From Vibrio tubiashii (lineage in GTDB: Bacteria; Pseudomonadota; Gammaproteobacteria; Enterobacterales; Vibrionaceae): a stretch of DNA of 64,000 nucleotides. The stretch covers positions 1,984,001-2,048,000 of the forward strand of contig NZ_CP117029.1 in the NCBI RefSeq assembly GCF_028551255.1. Reading direction: 5' to 3'. The notes beneath the pieces were generated by a model that was given only the letters and a program-made list of their open reading frames with translations, was not told the origin of the DNA and ran no database searches. Position 1 is the stretch's first letter; each line of letters begins with the position of its first letter. A program made the translations under genes and the position numbers. Below are positions 57,321-64,000 of the stretch, in pieces.

Positions 57321-57350
57321 TAGGGTTTGATGACCTCAGGGTCTGTTGAC
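57321..57350. repeat. Two degenerate copies of the repeat-element end upstream of lolC
   Basis: TAGGGTTTGATGACCT (57321-57336) matches the end TAGGGTCTGTTGACCT of the element at 46585-46854 at 14 of 16 positions. AGGGTCTGTTGAC (57338-57350) matches it at 13 of 13. They are in direct orientation, without an intact partner end. Confidence 0.5.
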
Positions 57351-57502
57351 TCTGCTAATGGTGCTTACTCTACCGATTAAATCCCTTGGCGTGTAGTGTT
57401 TAATTGCCAATTAGTGGTTAAAATATGTAATAAACAAAGGGATAGCTTGATTACTTGTCAGCTATAACGATAATCAAAGTTATCAAGTAAAAGGAATCAA
57501 GC

Positions 57503-58069
57503 ATGGCCGATCAAGAATTCTTTACCGTCAACCACACAATGACAGTCAATGTCGAAGCTTTGGCTGAGGGTGTGGGTTTCCCAAGTTATGAAAAATTCGA
57601 AGGGGAAATCCCAGCACCTTTCATTGTTGCTAGCGAGTTTAGCAATCTTGATTTATTGAATGACAGCGCGCGTAATGAATTGAAAAATAGTGACTTTAAG
57701 CATGTAATTCAACTGCTAGATACACAAAACTCAAAGCTCAACCTACTGTTGACCTTTATGCTATCTCAGCAAGATGACCCATCTATGCGTCATAAAACTC
57801 ACTCGTTTGGCGCCAGTCAATTTACCTACATTTCTGATGCGGCAGTGAGTCTTGATTCCAAAGTTCGTGTAAAATTATTCTTAGAGCACCCTGCCGCAGC
57901 AATCTATTGTTACGGCCACATATCGCAAGTAGAGGTGACCGAGGACACTCATCTCGTCACCGTGAAATACGATTTACTGCGTGATCTCGATGAAGATCTC
58001 CTTATCAAAGCCGCTCTATTCCAACAACAAAAGCTCCTTCGTCAGCGTTCACTTAATCGCGACAAATAA
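57503..58069 (+). CDS. Atypical PilZ-domain protein next to mfd
   Basis: A 188-aa protein ahead of mfd, the position of the PilZ gene plzB in V. cholerae. A PilZ-like beta region lies at about residues 90-170 (SQFTYISDAAVSLDSKVRVKLFLEH). The two c-di-GMP-binding signatures are not seen: RxxxR appears at best as RHKTH, and there is no [D/N]xSxxG. It may therefore not bind c-di-GMP. AAAGGAATC precedes the ATG; mfd follows after 8 bp, so the two are one operon. Confidence 0.72.
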   Translation: MADQEFFTVNHTMTVNVEALAEGVGFPSYEKFEGEIPAPFIVASEFSNLDLLNDSARNELKNSDFKHVIQLLDTQNSKLNLLLTFMLSQQDDPSMRHKTHSFGASQFTYISDAAVSLDSKVRVKLFLEHPAAAIYCYGHISQVEVTEDTHLVTVKYDLLRDLDEDLLIKAALFQQQKLLRQRSLNRDK

Positions 58070-58077
58070 TCAGAACT

Positions 58078-61000
58078 ATGTCTAACACATCATTACTTAA
58101 TCTGGCGTGCTCGGATCGCGCCGGAGACAAAAAGCAGATTGGCAACCTTAAAGGGGCAAGTTTAGCCCTTGCCATTGCTGAACTCGCACAACAGCACGGC
58201 TCACACACTCTACTCGCCGTTCCTGATCCGCAAACCGCGTTAAAACTACAACAAGAGCTAGAGCAGTTTGCCACTCAAGAAGTCGCCTTGTTCCCTGACT
58301 GGGAAACCTTGCCATACGATAGCTTTTCTCCCCATCAGGAGATTATTTCAGATCGAATTTTTCGACTCTATCAGCTGCCAACGCAATCGAGCGGAATCAC
58401 TATCGTTCCGGTGAACACGCTGCTGCAACGCCAGTCCCCGCGCGACTATTTAATGCAGCATACGCTGATGGTGAAAGTGGGCGATCTATTCTCACTGGAA
58501 AAGCTGCGCATACAACTTGAAAAGTCGGGTTATCGCCACGTCGACCAAGTGTTTGGTCCAGGTGAATATGCGAGCAGAGGCTCGATTTTAGACCTCTTCC
58601 CTATGGGCTCAAACGATCCATTTCGTATCGACTTCTTTGATGATGAAATAGATACGATACGTACTTTTGATCCTGAGAATCAGCGTTCAATCGAAGATAA
58701 ACAAGAGATACGTTTACTTCCAGCGCATGAATTTCCGACTTCCGAGAGCGCAATTGAAGATTTCCGTATTCGCTGGCGTCAGCGTTTTGAGGCGCGCCGT
58801 GAACCTGAATCCGTTTACATGCAAGTCACTAAAGGGACTTGGCCAGCAGGTATTGAATACTGGCAGCCACTGTTTTTTGAACAAACGGAGACTTTGTTTG
58901 ATTACATCCCAGAAAACACGCAGCTATTAACGGTTGGTCAATTAGAGCCCGCAATAGACACCTTCTTAGATGACGTTGACTATCGCTACGATCAACGCAA
59001 AGTCGATCCGCTGCGCCCACTGCTGCCGCCTGAAGAGCTATGGCTTAAAAAGGATGAACTGTTTAGCCAGTTTAAACAGTTACCTCAAGTTCAGCTGTAT
59101 GTTGAGCCAGTCAGTGAAAAACAGGGTCGTTGCAATCCTAATATCTCTTCCTTGCCAGAGCTTGCGGTACAGCACCAAAACAAAGAACCAATGGCCGCTC
59201 TGCGCCAATTTAGCGAAACCTTTACTGGTCAGATAGTCTTCTCGGTTGAGTCAGAAGGTCGCCGTGAGGCTTTGCTTGAACTACTCCAGCGCATTAAGTT
59301 AAAACCGCAAGAAAGCGACGACTTACAACAAGCACTGAGTAGTGGTAACAAGTTCAGTCTGATCCTTGGTGCCGCTGAGCATGGTTTCGTATTCGGTGAC
59401 GAGCAAGTTGCACTCATCTGTGAAAGTGATTTACTCGGTGACCGAGTCATTCAGCGCCGACGCAAAGACCGCAAAACCACCAATAGCGATGCGGTCATTC
59501 GTAACCTAGCGGAATTGCAACCAGGCCAGCCAGTAGTGCATATCGACCACGGTATCGGTAGATACATAGGGCTACAAACCCTAGAAGCTGGTGGTATGAC
59601 GACAGAGTACGTCACGCTTGAGTACCAGAACGATGCCAAACTCTACGTGCCCGTTGCTTCTCTCAACCTTATCAGCCGCTATTCCGGTGGTGCAGAAGAA
59701 AGCGCGCCACTGCATAAACTTGGCGGTGAAGCTTGGGCTAAAGCAAGACGTAAAGCCGCTGAGAAGGTGCGTGATGTCGCGGCTGAACTTTTAGATGTCT
59801 ACGCTAAACGCGAACTTAAGCCGGGTTACAAGTTTGAGTTAGACCGTGGCCAATACGCGACCTTCAAAGCAGGCTTCCCATTTGAAGAGACCGATGACCA
59901 ATCCATGGCGATCAACGCCGTCATGTCTGACATGTGTCAGGCTAAAGCGATGGATCGCTTGGTATGTGGTGATGTTGGCTTTGGTAAAACAGAAGTCGCA
60001 ATGCGTGCAGCATTTGTTGCTACCGACAATAGTAAGCAAGTTGCCGTTCTTGTCCCAACCACCTTACTTGCCCAGCAGCACTTTGAGAACTTCCGTGACC
60101 GCTTTGCTAACTTACCAATTCGCGTCGAGGTCTTGTCTCGCTTCAAAACAGCCAAAGAGCAGAAGCAGGTGCTGCAAGATATTGAAGAAGGTAAAGTGGA
60201 CCTAGTTGTCGGCACCCACAAGCTTCTATCAAACGACATTAAGTTCAAAGATCTTGGTCTGCTGATAGTTGATGAAGAACATCGCTTTGGCGTACGTCAG
60301 AAAGAGAAGATGAAAGCGATGCGTGCCGATGTCGATATCTTAACCCTGACCGCAACTCCTATTCCTCGTACCCTAAATATGGCCATGAGTGGCATGCGTG
60401 ATCTGTCAATTATCGCGACACCACCAGCGAGGCGTCTCGCCATCAAAACCTTTGTCAGACAGAGCGATGACGCAGTAGTGCGAGAGGCTGTGCTGCGTGA
60501 GATTATGCGTGGTGGTCAGGTTTACTTCTTACATAACCAAGTTGAAACCATAGAAAAAGTCGCTGCCGATCTAGAGAAGTTGATTCCTGAAGCCCGCGTA
60601 ACCGTCGCACACGGCCAAATGCGCGAGAGAGAACTCGAACGCATTATGAATGACTTTTACCACCAGCGCTTTAACTTGCTAGTGTGTACCACCATCATAG
60701 AAACGGGTATCGATGTACCAACAGCCAACACCATTATTATGGATAGAGCAGATAATCTTGGTTTGGCTCAGCTTCACCAGCTTCGTGGTCGTGTCGGTCG
60801 TTCGCATCACCAAGCCTATGCTTATTTAATGACACCCCATCCAAAAGCGATGACCAAAGACGCCGTTAAACGTCTTGATGCGATTGCTTCATTGGAAGAT
60901 CTCGGTGCAGGCTTTACCTTAGCGACCCACGATTTGGAAATTCGTGGTGCCGGTGAACTGCTTGGTGACGAGCAAAGTGGCCAAATTCAGTCGGTTGGCT

Positions 61001-61539
61001 TTACTCTATATATGGAGATGCTAGAGCAAGCAGTTGAAGCGCTGAAAGAAGGCAAAGAGCCTTCACTCGACGAGCTACTTCGAGAGCAAACTGAAGTCGA
61101 AATGCGCTTGCCTGCCCTACTGCCGGATGATTACATCCCAGACATCAACACTAGGCTCTCGATGTACAAGCAAATTGCGAGTGTGACCAGTGAAGATGAG
61201 TTAGGTGAACTTAAGATTGAGCTGATAGACCGTTTTGGTTTATTGCCTGATGCCACTAAGAGCCTACTCTCAGTAGCCAAGTTGAAACTGCAAGCAGCGG
61301 CGCTGAAAGTGAAGAAGATTGAAGCTCACGACAAAGGTGGCTTTATCGAATTCTATCCAGATGCTGACATTAACCCTATGTATTTGGTTAAACTATTGCA
61401 ATCTCAGCCACAAAAATTCGCAATGGATGGACCCACTAAGTTCAAGTTTACGATACCATTAGTGGATAGACGTAAACGCATCCAGTTTGTTAGTGACATG
61501 TTGGGTGAATTCCAGCAAAATTTATTGCCAAAAGCGTAA
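58078..61539 (+). CDS. mfd: Transcription-repair coupling factor Mfd
   Basis: A 1153-aa DNA translocase that removes stalled RNA polymerase and recruits UvrA. It has the UvrB-homology region (LFPDWETLPYDSFSPHQEIISDR), the RNA-polymerase-interaction domain (HIDHGIGRYIGLQTLEAGG), the helicase domains (Walker A VCGDVGFGKTEVAMRAAF, DEEH in LLIVDEEHRFGVRQKE, TATPIPRTL) and the C-terminal TRCF regulatory domain. All motifs are intact and the length is as in E. coli (1148). Cotranscribed with the PilZ gene. Confidence 0.97.
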   Translation: MSNTSLLNLACSDRAGDKKQIGNLKGASLALAIAELAQQHGSHTLLAVPDPQTALKLQQELEQFATQEVALFPDWETLPYDSFSPHQEIISDRIFRLYQLPTQSSGITIVPVNTLLQRQSPRDYLMQHTLMVKVGDLFSLEKLRIQLEKSGYRHVDQVFGPGEYASRGSILDLFPMGSNDPFRIDFFDDEIDTIRTFDPENQRSIEDKQEIRLLPAHEFPTSESAIEDFRIRWRQRFEARREPESVYMQVTKGTWPAGIEYWQPLFFEQTETLFDYIPENTQLLTVGQLEPAIDTFLDDVDYRYDQRKVDPLRPLLPPEELWLKKDELFSQFKQLPQVQLYVEPVSEKQGRCNPNISSLPELAVQHQNKEPMAALRQFSETFTGQIVFSVESEGRREALLELLQRIKLKPQESDDLQQALSSGNKFSLILGAAEHGFVFGDEQVALICESDLLGDRVIQRRRKDRKTTNSDAVIRNLAELQPGQPVVHIDHGIGRYIGLQTLEAGGMTTEYVTLEYQNDAKLYVPVASLNLISRYSGGAEESAPLHKLGGEAWAKARRKAAEKVRDVAAELLDVYAKRELKPGYKFELDRGQYATFKAGFPFEETDDQSMAINAVMSDMCQAKAMDRLVCGDVGFGKTEVAMRAAFVATDNSKQVAVLVPTTLLAQQHFENFRDRFANLPIRVEVLSRFKTAKEQKQVLQDIEEGKVDLVVGTHKLLSNDIKFKDLGLLIVDEEHRFGVRQKEKMKAMRADVDILTLTATPIPRTLNMAMSGMRDLSIIATPPARRLAIKTFVRQSDDAVVREAVLREIMRGGQVYFLHNQVETIEKVAADLEKLIPEARVTVAHGQMRERELERIMNDFYHQRFNLLVCTTIIETGIDVPTANTIIMDRADNLGLAQLHQLRGRVGRSHHQAYAYLMTPHPKAMTKDAVKRLDAIASLEDLGAGFTLATHDLEIRGAGELLGDEQSGQIQSVGFTLYMEMLEQAVEALKEGKEPSLDELLREQTEVEMRLPALLPDDYIPDINTRLSMYKQIASVTSEDELGELKIELIDRFGLLPDATKSLLSVAKLKLQAAALKVKKIEAHDKGGFIEFYPDADINPMYLVKLLQSQPQKFAMDGPTKFKFTIPLVDRRKRIQFVSDMLGEFQQNLLPKA

Positions 61540-61554
61540 AGCCAAAATCAAATG

Positions 61555-61571
61555 GAGGTGCCTCGCACCTC
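61555..61571 (+). promoter_or_regulatory. Small hairpin between mfd and csiV
   Basis: GAGGTGC, CTC, GCACCTC forms a perfect 7-bp stem 15 bp before the csiV start and just ahead of its TGGAG ribosome site. No T run follows, so it is not a terminator. It may shape translation of csiV. Confidence 0.4.
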
Positions 61572-61585
61572 ACTATGGAGTTGTA

Positions 61586-62356
61586 ATGAAGAAACTGATC
61601 CCGCTGCTGCTCATGCTTGTTGCAATGCCTTCTATGGCGCAGCGTCAATTCGATATCGAAGTGATCATTTTTAAACGTGCCGTCGATGCCGAGCAAACTA
61701 CCGAGTCTTGGCCAACCAACGTCACTCAAGTGGATCTAGAAAGAGCCGGCTCTTTTGCTGATGCTAGTTACCGCGCAAAGAAAGGTGTCGAAATGCTGCC
61801 CGCTTCTGAGTACGCCCTGAATGGCGAAGTTCAAAAGCTCAATCAGCATGCAGGCTTTCAAGTATTAATGCATAAAGCTTGGCGCCAAGGTGATCAAGGT
61901 CGTTTTGGTGCGCCTATCTTCCACGTCCAAGCAGGTCGCGATTATTCAGGCAAGTTTAATCCTGACGGCTCTATGATTGAGGAAAGCCAAAGCCAAGTCA
62001 TTGAAGGTATTACCGAAGAAAGCATTCCAAAGCCTTTGTATCAACTTGATGGCAAACTGCAAATCTATGTTGAGCACTATTTGTATGCCGATGTCGAGCT
62101 TGACCTTAAAGCACCAAGTGTAAAAGAAGTGACTTTACAAGAGCATCAACCAGAGCTGTCGCCAACAGAAGAAATCGCGGATAATCAAGTAGTTCAAGTC
62201 GGCTTAATGGAAGATGTAACACCGACTGTACATAAGGTTGAGTTCTTAAAAAGCTATCGATTCGACCAAAAACGCCGCATGCGCAGCACGGAAACGCACT
62301 TCCTCGATCACCCTTTAATGGGCGTGATCATCCAAGTCCGTCGAGTAAATCAATAA
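61586..62356 (+). CDS. csiV: CsiV family periplasmic peptidoglycan-binding protein
   Basis: A 256-aa exported protein with signal peptide MKKLIPLLLMLVAMPSMA and the family start QRQFDIEVIIFKR. CsiV (described in V. cholerae downstream of mfd) acts with LpoA to activate the PBP1A cell-wall synthase. The family's YVEHYLYADVEL and C-terminal FLDHPLMGVIIQVRRV are present. The ATG at 61586 follows TGGAG; a longer frame begins inside mfd. A terminator follows. Confidence 0.88.
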   Translation: MKKLIPLLLMLVAMPSMAQRQFDIEVIIFKRAVDAEQTTESWPTNVTQVDLERAGSFADASYRAKKGVEMLPASEYALNGEVQKLNQHAGFQVLMHKAWRQGDQGRFGAPIFHVQAGRDYSGKFNPDGSMIEESQSQVIEGITEESIPKPLYQLDGKLQIYVEHYLYADVELDLKAPSVKEVTLQEHQPELSPTEEIADNQVVQVGLMEDVTPTVHKVEFLKSYRFDQKRRMRSTETHFLDHPLMGVIIQVRRVNQ

Positions 62357-62363
62357 TCGAGAG

Positions 62364-62388
62364 AGCCCTCAAACGAGGGCTTTTTATT
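62364..62388 (+). terminator. Terminator after csiV, adjacent to the GNAT start
   Basis: AGCCCTC, AAAC, GAGGGCT, then TTTTATTT. It ends 2 bp before the ATG of the acetyltransferase gene; the 3' arm GAGGG would be that gene's only Shine-Dalgarno-like sequence. Confidence 0.8.
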
Positions 62389-62389
62389 T

Positions 62390-62929
62390 ATGAGTCCAGA
62401 TTATCAAATCATCACCCGAGATTTAGTCCTGAGGCTAATCACCAGTGAAGAAAGTGAGTCTCTACAGGGCTGTGTGATTGACTCGCCTAGCCTTCACCGC
62501 TGGATTGATTGGTGCAATGCCGATTTCTCTTTAGATGACGCCGAACGATTTATCCTAGCTACTCGCTTAAACTGGGTGAAATCTGAAGCCTATGGCTTTG
62601 GTGTGTTTTGTCGTTCGAGTGACAAGTTACTTGGCATGGTCGCGATTAATGAGCTCTACCACACCTTTAACATGGCGAGTATTGGCTATTGGATTGCCGA
62701 TGAACATCAAGGTCAGGGGTTGGGTGTAAAAGCGGTCAATGCTTTAATCGAGTTTTGCTTCGCCCAACTTAAATTAACGCGAGTAGAAGTGGTCTGCGAC
62801 CCAGATAACCTGCCTAGCCAAAAGCTGATAGAGTCTTGTGGTGGTCTGTTAGAAGCCAAAGCGCGCAATCGCTTTATCTTCAACGGTAAACCGAAAACAG
62901 GCCTTATATACTCAGTCATACCTGATTAA
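62390..62929 (+). CDS. GNAT acetyltransferase (RimJ/RimL-like)
   Basis: A 179-aa N-acetyltransferase: N-terminal ITRDLVLRLITSEESESLQ, acetyl-CoA site region GYWIADEHQGQGLGVKAVNALIEF (the Q-x-x-G-x-G variant HQGQGLG), then VEVVCDPDNLPSQKLIESCGG, typical of RimJ/RimL/ribosomal-protein-type members. The target is unknown. The start lies directly behind the csiV terminator; an internal promoter is not evident. Followed by a strong terminator. Confidence 0.87.
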   Translation: MSPDYQIITRDLVLRLITSEESESLQGCVIDSPSLHRWIDWCNADFSLDDAERFILATRLNWVKSEAYGFGVFCRSSDKLLGMVAINELYHTFNMASIGYWIADEHQGQGLGVKAVNALIEFCFAQLKLTRVEVVCDPDNLPSQKLIESCGGLLEAKARNRFIFNGKPKTGLIYSVIPD

Positions 62930-62942
62930 TCTAGCCCAAACC

Positions 62943-62971
62943 AAAAAAAGAGCGCCGAAGCGCTCTTTTTA
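62943..62971. terminator. Bidirectional terminator, GNAT / ndh
   Basis: AAAAGAGCGC, CGAA tetraloop, GCGCTCTTTT with T run; between convergent genes. Confidence 0.9.
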
Positions 62972-62986
62972 GTATTTGTTCATTGA

Positions 62987-64000
62987 TTAATGAAGTTTAA
63001 GGTTTGGTCTTAACACTCGGTTGATACGTCCCATTAGGATGATCAAACCTGTCTTGAACACGCCATGAAGCGCCATCTGGTGCAAGCGGTACAAAGAGAT
63101 ATACACGACACGTGCGATACGCCCTTCTACCATCATAGAGCCTTTGGTTAAGTTACCCATTAAGCTACCCACGGTTGAGAAGCGACTTAATGACACCAAT
63201 GAGCCTTTATCCTTGTAGATGTAAGGCTTCATTTCACGACCATTTAGCTTAGCTACGATGTTAGCGAAAGCACGACTCGACATCTGGTGCGCTGCTTGAG
63301 CACGCGGTGGAACAAAAGAACCATCCGCTTGAGTACACTGAGCTAAATCACCAATAACGAAGATATCGTCATCGCGCGTGGTTTGCAGCGTATCTTTAAC
63401 CACAAGCTGATTGATACGGTTGGTTTCTAGACCCGCAATATCTTTGATAAAGTCAGGCGCTTTAATACCCGCAGCCCAAACCATAATCTGAGCTGGGATC
63501 TTGTCACCATCTTTAGTCACTAGGCCATCTTCATCAGCTTGAGTCACCATAGTCGCAGTGCGAACGTTCACCCCTAGCTTAGTCAGTTCCTGATGCGCAG
63601 CTCCAGAAATGCGTGGTGGAAGCGCAGGCAAAATACGCTCGCCCGCTTCGATAAGGTTGACGTTAAGTTTACTTGAGTCAAGGTCACCGAAACCGTAAGT
63701 ACGCAGCTCTTTTACCGCATTGTGCAGTTCTGCCGACAGCTCTACACCTGTTGCACCCGCACCAACAATCGCAATATCCACTGTGCCATTACCGTTTTTG
63801 GCATGCAGCTTAAGGAACTCGTTGTTCATTTGAGTACGGAAGCGATGCGCTTGTTCTGGGCTATCTAAGAAAATACAGTTGTCGCGAACGCCAGGAGTAT
63901 TGAAATCGTTAGAAGTAGAGCCAATTGCCATGACTAGAATGTCATACTCAAGCTCGCGGCTAGGCATCAACAGCTCATCGTTATCATCTTTCAGCTCACG
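62987..64000 (-). CDS. ndh: NADH dehydrogenase type II, N-terminus beyond window
   Basis: The frame is open from the right edge to a stop at 62987; about 337 C-terminal residues are present. The second dinucleotide-binding site reads [52 protein letters not shown] and [11 protein letters not shown] are Ndh hallmarks. The C-terminal membrane-binding region ([21 protein letters not shown]) is intact. Ndh transfers electrons from NADH to quinone without pumping protons. The N-terminal FAD-binding part (about 95 residues in E. coli-type enzymes) is off the window. Confidence 0.95.
   Translation of the reverse strand, partial: RELKDDNDELLMPSRELEYDILVMAIGSTSNDFNTPGVRDNCIFLDSPEQAHRFRTQMNNEFLKLHAKNGNGTVDIAIVGAGATGVELSAELHNAVKELRTYGFGDLDSSKLNVNLIEAGERILPALPPRISGAAHQELTKLGVNVRTATMVTQADEDGLVTKDGDKIPAQIMVWAAGIKAPDFIKDIAGLETNRINQLVVKDTLQTTRDDDIFVIGDLAQCTQADGSFVPPRAQAAHQMSSRAFANIVAKLNGREMKPYIYKDKGSLVSLSRFSTVGSLMGNLTKGSMMVEGRIARVVYISLYRLHQMALHGVFKTGLIILMGRINRVLRPNLKLH

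Noticed and set aside
1..64000. tRNA, rRNA, CRISPR, prophage or integron elements
   Set aside because: I looked for cloverleaf-like GC islands, regular spacer repeats, integrase or phage genes and attC-like arrays and saw none.

Overview
This window looks like the main chromosome of a marine Vibrio (Gammaproteobacteria, Vibrionales). The evidence is the set of Vibrio-type genes and neighbourhoods: a TfoY-type regulator, PanP-type aspartate decarboxylase, HexR, GrxA, the prkA-yeaH-spoVR stress operon, the msbA-lpxK-ycaR-kdsB block, lolCDE beside a PilZ gene and mfd, CsiV, and a chemosensory operon with a STAS protein. I cannot fix the species. No phage, plasmid, CRISPR array, rRNA or tRNA gene is visible. 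Apart from one MITE-like repeat the window is mostly core genome.

Layout. 1-8992 (minus): a ten-gene alternative chemosensory operon, read as membrane protein with a CheZ-like motif, CheY, STAS, CheA, receptor, CheW, CheW, CheR, CheB, and a PAS-like/degenerate GGDEF protein cut by the left edge. Start and stop codons mostly overlap, which implies translational coupling. 9115-11586 (minus): serC and a YdgA/DUF945 protein. 11760-14207 (plus): a cyclic-nucleotide-domain histidine kinase with a dead receiver, and its response regulator. 14374-18484: an outer-membrane protein, tfoY (minus), an HDOD protein, lysO and a small secreted protein. 18627-25136: panP, hexR, an iron alcohol dehydrogenase (minus), grxA and a YbjL transporter. 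25208-28327 (minus): a basic amino acid ABC importer. 28997-30544: a DUF3360 transporter with a long, apparently structured 5' leader. 30869-37189: pflB, an LpxR-like protein, a chemoreceptor (minus) and pflA, which together form an anaerobic pyruvate locus. 37261-39359: a CbiM-like membrane protein, yfbU and a MipA/OmpV porin-like protein.

39736-44606 (plus): prkA, yeaH and spoVR. 44656-50874 (minus): kdsB, ycaR, lpxK, msbA and comEC, an LPS/lipid A export group followed by a DNA-uptake channel. 50881-54064: a DUF2062 gene (plus) and a DUF2157-DUF4401-GDYXXLXY membrane operon (minus). 54173-57305 (minus): lolCDE lipoprotein release. 57503-62929 (plus): an atypical PilZ protein, mfd, csiV and a GNAT acetyltransferase. 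62987-64000 (minus): ndh, cut by the right edge.

Most striking points: (1) a roughly 270-bp palindromic element lies precisely between the msbA stop and the lpxK TTG start, and its terminal TA supplies the msbA stop codon; (2) an unnamed structured leader candidate precedes the DUF3360 gene; (3) a membrane protein with a CheZ-like F-x-D-x3-Q motif heads the chemosensory operon; (4) the GGDEF, receiver, STAS and PilZ domains in this window have lost signature residues; (5) two genes start immediately after what look like intrinsic terminators.
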